Shown here piece after piece: positions 62,644-64,000 of a DNA stretch of 64,000 nt; the first letter of the stretch is position 1, and each line of letters begins with the position of its first letter. The stretch lies in assembly GCA_963848355.1 (NCBI GenBank), contig CAWKDG010000001.1, forward strand, positions 682,001 through 746,000, given 5' to 3'. The notes beneath the pieces were generated by a model. It worked only from the letters and a program-made list of their open reading frames with translations, was not told where the DNA came from and ran no database searches. Source of the stretch: CAWKDG01 sp963848355. Lineage in GTDB: Bacteria; Actinomycetota; Acidimicrobiia; Acidimicrobiales; UBA8190. The position numbers were made by a program, and so were the translations under genes.

Positions 62644-64000
62644 CATGCCCCCCACCGCCAACCGCAAGCTGGTCGCCTGGGTCGAGGAGGTCGCCTCCCT
62701 CACCACTCCGGACTCGGTGGTCTGGTGCGACGGTTCGAGCGAGGAGTACGACGACCTCTGTCGTCTCCTCGTCGAGAGCGGCACCTTCACCGAGCTGTCG
62801 GAGGCCAAGCGTCCCCACTCCTACTGGGCCCGGTCCGACCCCGGCGACGTGGCCCGGGTCGAGGACCGGACCTTCATCTGCTCCAAGGACGAGGCCGACG
62901 CCGGTCCCACCAACAACTGGCGCGATCCCGACGAGATGCGGGCCACCTTGACCGACCTCTTCCGGGGTTCGATGCGGGGCCGGACGATGTACGTCGTCCC
63001 CTACTCGATGGGCCCCCTCGGGTCCCCGATCGCCCACATCGGGGTCGAGATCACCGACTCGCCCTACGTGGTCGTCTCGATGAGGATCATGACGCGGATG
63101 GGGTCCAAGGTCCTCGATGTCCTCGGAGCCGACGGAGAGTTCGTGCCCTGCCTGCATTCCGTCGGCGCTCCCCTCGGGGAGGGCGTGGTCGACACCCCCT
63201 GGCCCTGTGACGCCGACAACAAGTACATCGTCCATTTTCCCGAGACCCGCGAGATCTGGTCCTACGGCTCGGGCTACGGGGGCAACGCTCTGCTCGGGAA
63301 GAAGTGCTTCGCCCTGCGCATCGCCTCGGTCATGGCCCGCGACGACATGTGGCTGGCCGAGCACATGCTCATCCTGAAGATCACATCGCCCGAAGGCGAC
63401 GTCCGCTACATCTCGGGCGCGTTCCCCTCGGCCTGCGGCAAGACCAACCTGGCCATGCTCGTCCCCACCATTCCCGGATGGAAGGTCGAGACCGTGGGCG
63501 ACGACATCTGCTGGATGAAGTTCGGCCCCGACGGCCGTCTCTACGCCATCAACCCCGAAGCCGGTTTCTTCGGCGTGGCCCCGGGAACGAGCGACAAGAC
63601 GAACCCCAACGCCATGAAGACACTGGGCGCCAACTGCATCTTCACCAATACCGCCCTCACCCCCGACGGCGACGTCTGGTGGGAGGGCATGACCGACGTC
63701 CCGCCGCCGGTGCTGACCGACTGGCGCGGTCAGGCGTGGACGCCCGAGACGGGCACATCGGCGTCGCACCCGAACGCCCGCTTCACCGTGCCGGCCGAGC
63801 AGAACCCGGCCTGCGCCCCCGAGTGGGAGGACCCCGAGGGCGTCCCCATCTCGGCCGTCCTCTTCGGCGGGCGCCGCCGTTCGGTCGTCCCCCTCGTGAC
63901 CGAGTCCTTCGACTGGGCCCACGGCGTCTTCCTCGGATCGATCATGGCGTCGGAGACGACTGCGGCGGCGGCCGGAGCCGTCGGGAACCTGCGGCGCGAC
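62644..64000 (+). CDS. pckG: Phosphoenolpyruvate carboxykinase (GTP), N-terminal part
   Basis: 452 codons before the window ends; the family is about 600 residues. ATG at 62644. Signature segments: HIGVEITDSPYVVVSMRIMTRMG (about 120-140), PSACGKTNLAMLVPT (kinase-1 nucleotide loop, about 264-280) and GDDICWMKFG (about 290-300). The GTP enzyme converts oxaloacetate to PEP, the main gluconeogenic route in actinobacteria. It is divergent from thiL after about 160 bases. Confidence 0.95.

Overview
The window is high-G+C DNA from a Gram-positive actinobacterium, most likely of the Acidimicrobiia type. The evidence is a mycothiol-conjugate amidase, an F420-type luciferase-like oxidoreductase, tandem WS/DGAT acyltransferases, DUF2469 next to YraN, a GTP-dependent PEP carboxykinase, and the actinobacterial core order rpsP-KH-rimM-trmD-rplS and recG-rsmD-coaD-SepIVA-like-yceD-rpmF-plsX-acpP-rnc-mutM-smc-ftsY-ffh. 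No tRNA, rRNA or CRISPR array was seen.

Layout. 1-10.2 kb: metabolic and envelope genes (a ChbG/HpnK deacetylase end, an SCP2 protein, Mca, a PspA-HtpX-PspAB envelope-stress cluster, a pterin dehydratase, FumC, an LLM oxidoreductase, a NYN nuclease, a serine hydrolase). 10.3-14.5 kb: a tightly overlapping minus-strand operon with an ECF sigma factor, a membrane protein, an ABC ATPase and two membrane proteins. 15-24 kb: a hydrolase, a lipoprotein, an FtsH-like protease, dprA-comM and an acyltransferase. 24-34.5 kb: a lipid-metabolism neighbourhood (alpha/beta hydrolase, SDR, KAS III-like enzyme, MFS transporter, patatin, two WS/DGATs, a universal stress protein). 34.9-36.6 kb: enoyl-CoA hydratase, YraN, DUF2469.

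36.6-42.6 kb is a mobile element of about 6 kb inserted in the 3' end of rplS. An 11-bp direct repeat flanks it. The original rplS tail (KIKEKRAVRP) is stranded at the far end beside DUF2469, and the element gives rplS a new 25-residue tail. The element carries a tyrosine recombinase that starts inside that new tail, a response-regulator/histidine-kinase pair, a divergent protein ending in a TIR-like domain of the Cap12/Pycsar type, and about 1.6 kb without credible ORFs. That last stretch is dense in stable hairpins, several with G-U pairs that only work in the plus-strand RNA, so it looks like a giant structured non-coding RNA. The combination is a candidate undescribed phage-defence or element-maintenance system.

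42.6-64 kb is the conserved translation, secretion, cell-division and phospholipid block listed above, then a DhaL/DegV-type kinase, rpmB, thiL and the start of pckG. smc needs three single-base corrections and mutM needs one to read through. Because these are core genes, base errors in the assembly are the likeliest cause, and this also tempers the interpretation of frameshifts in the element.
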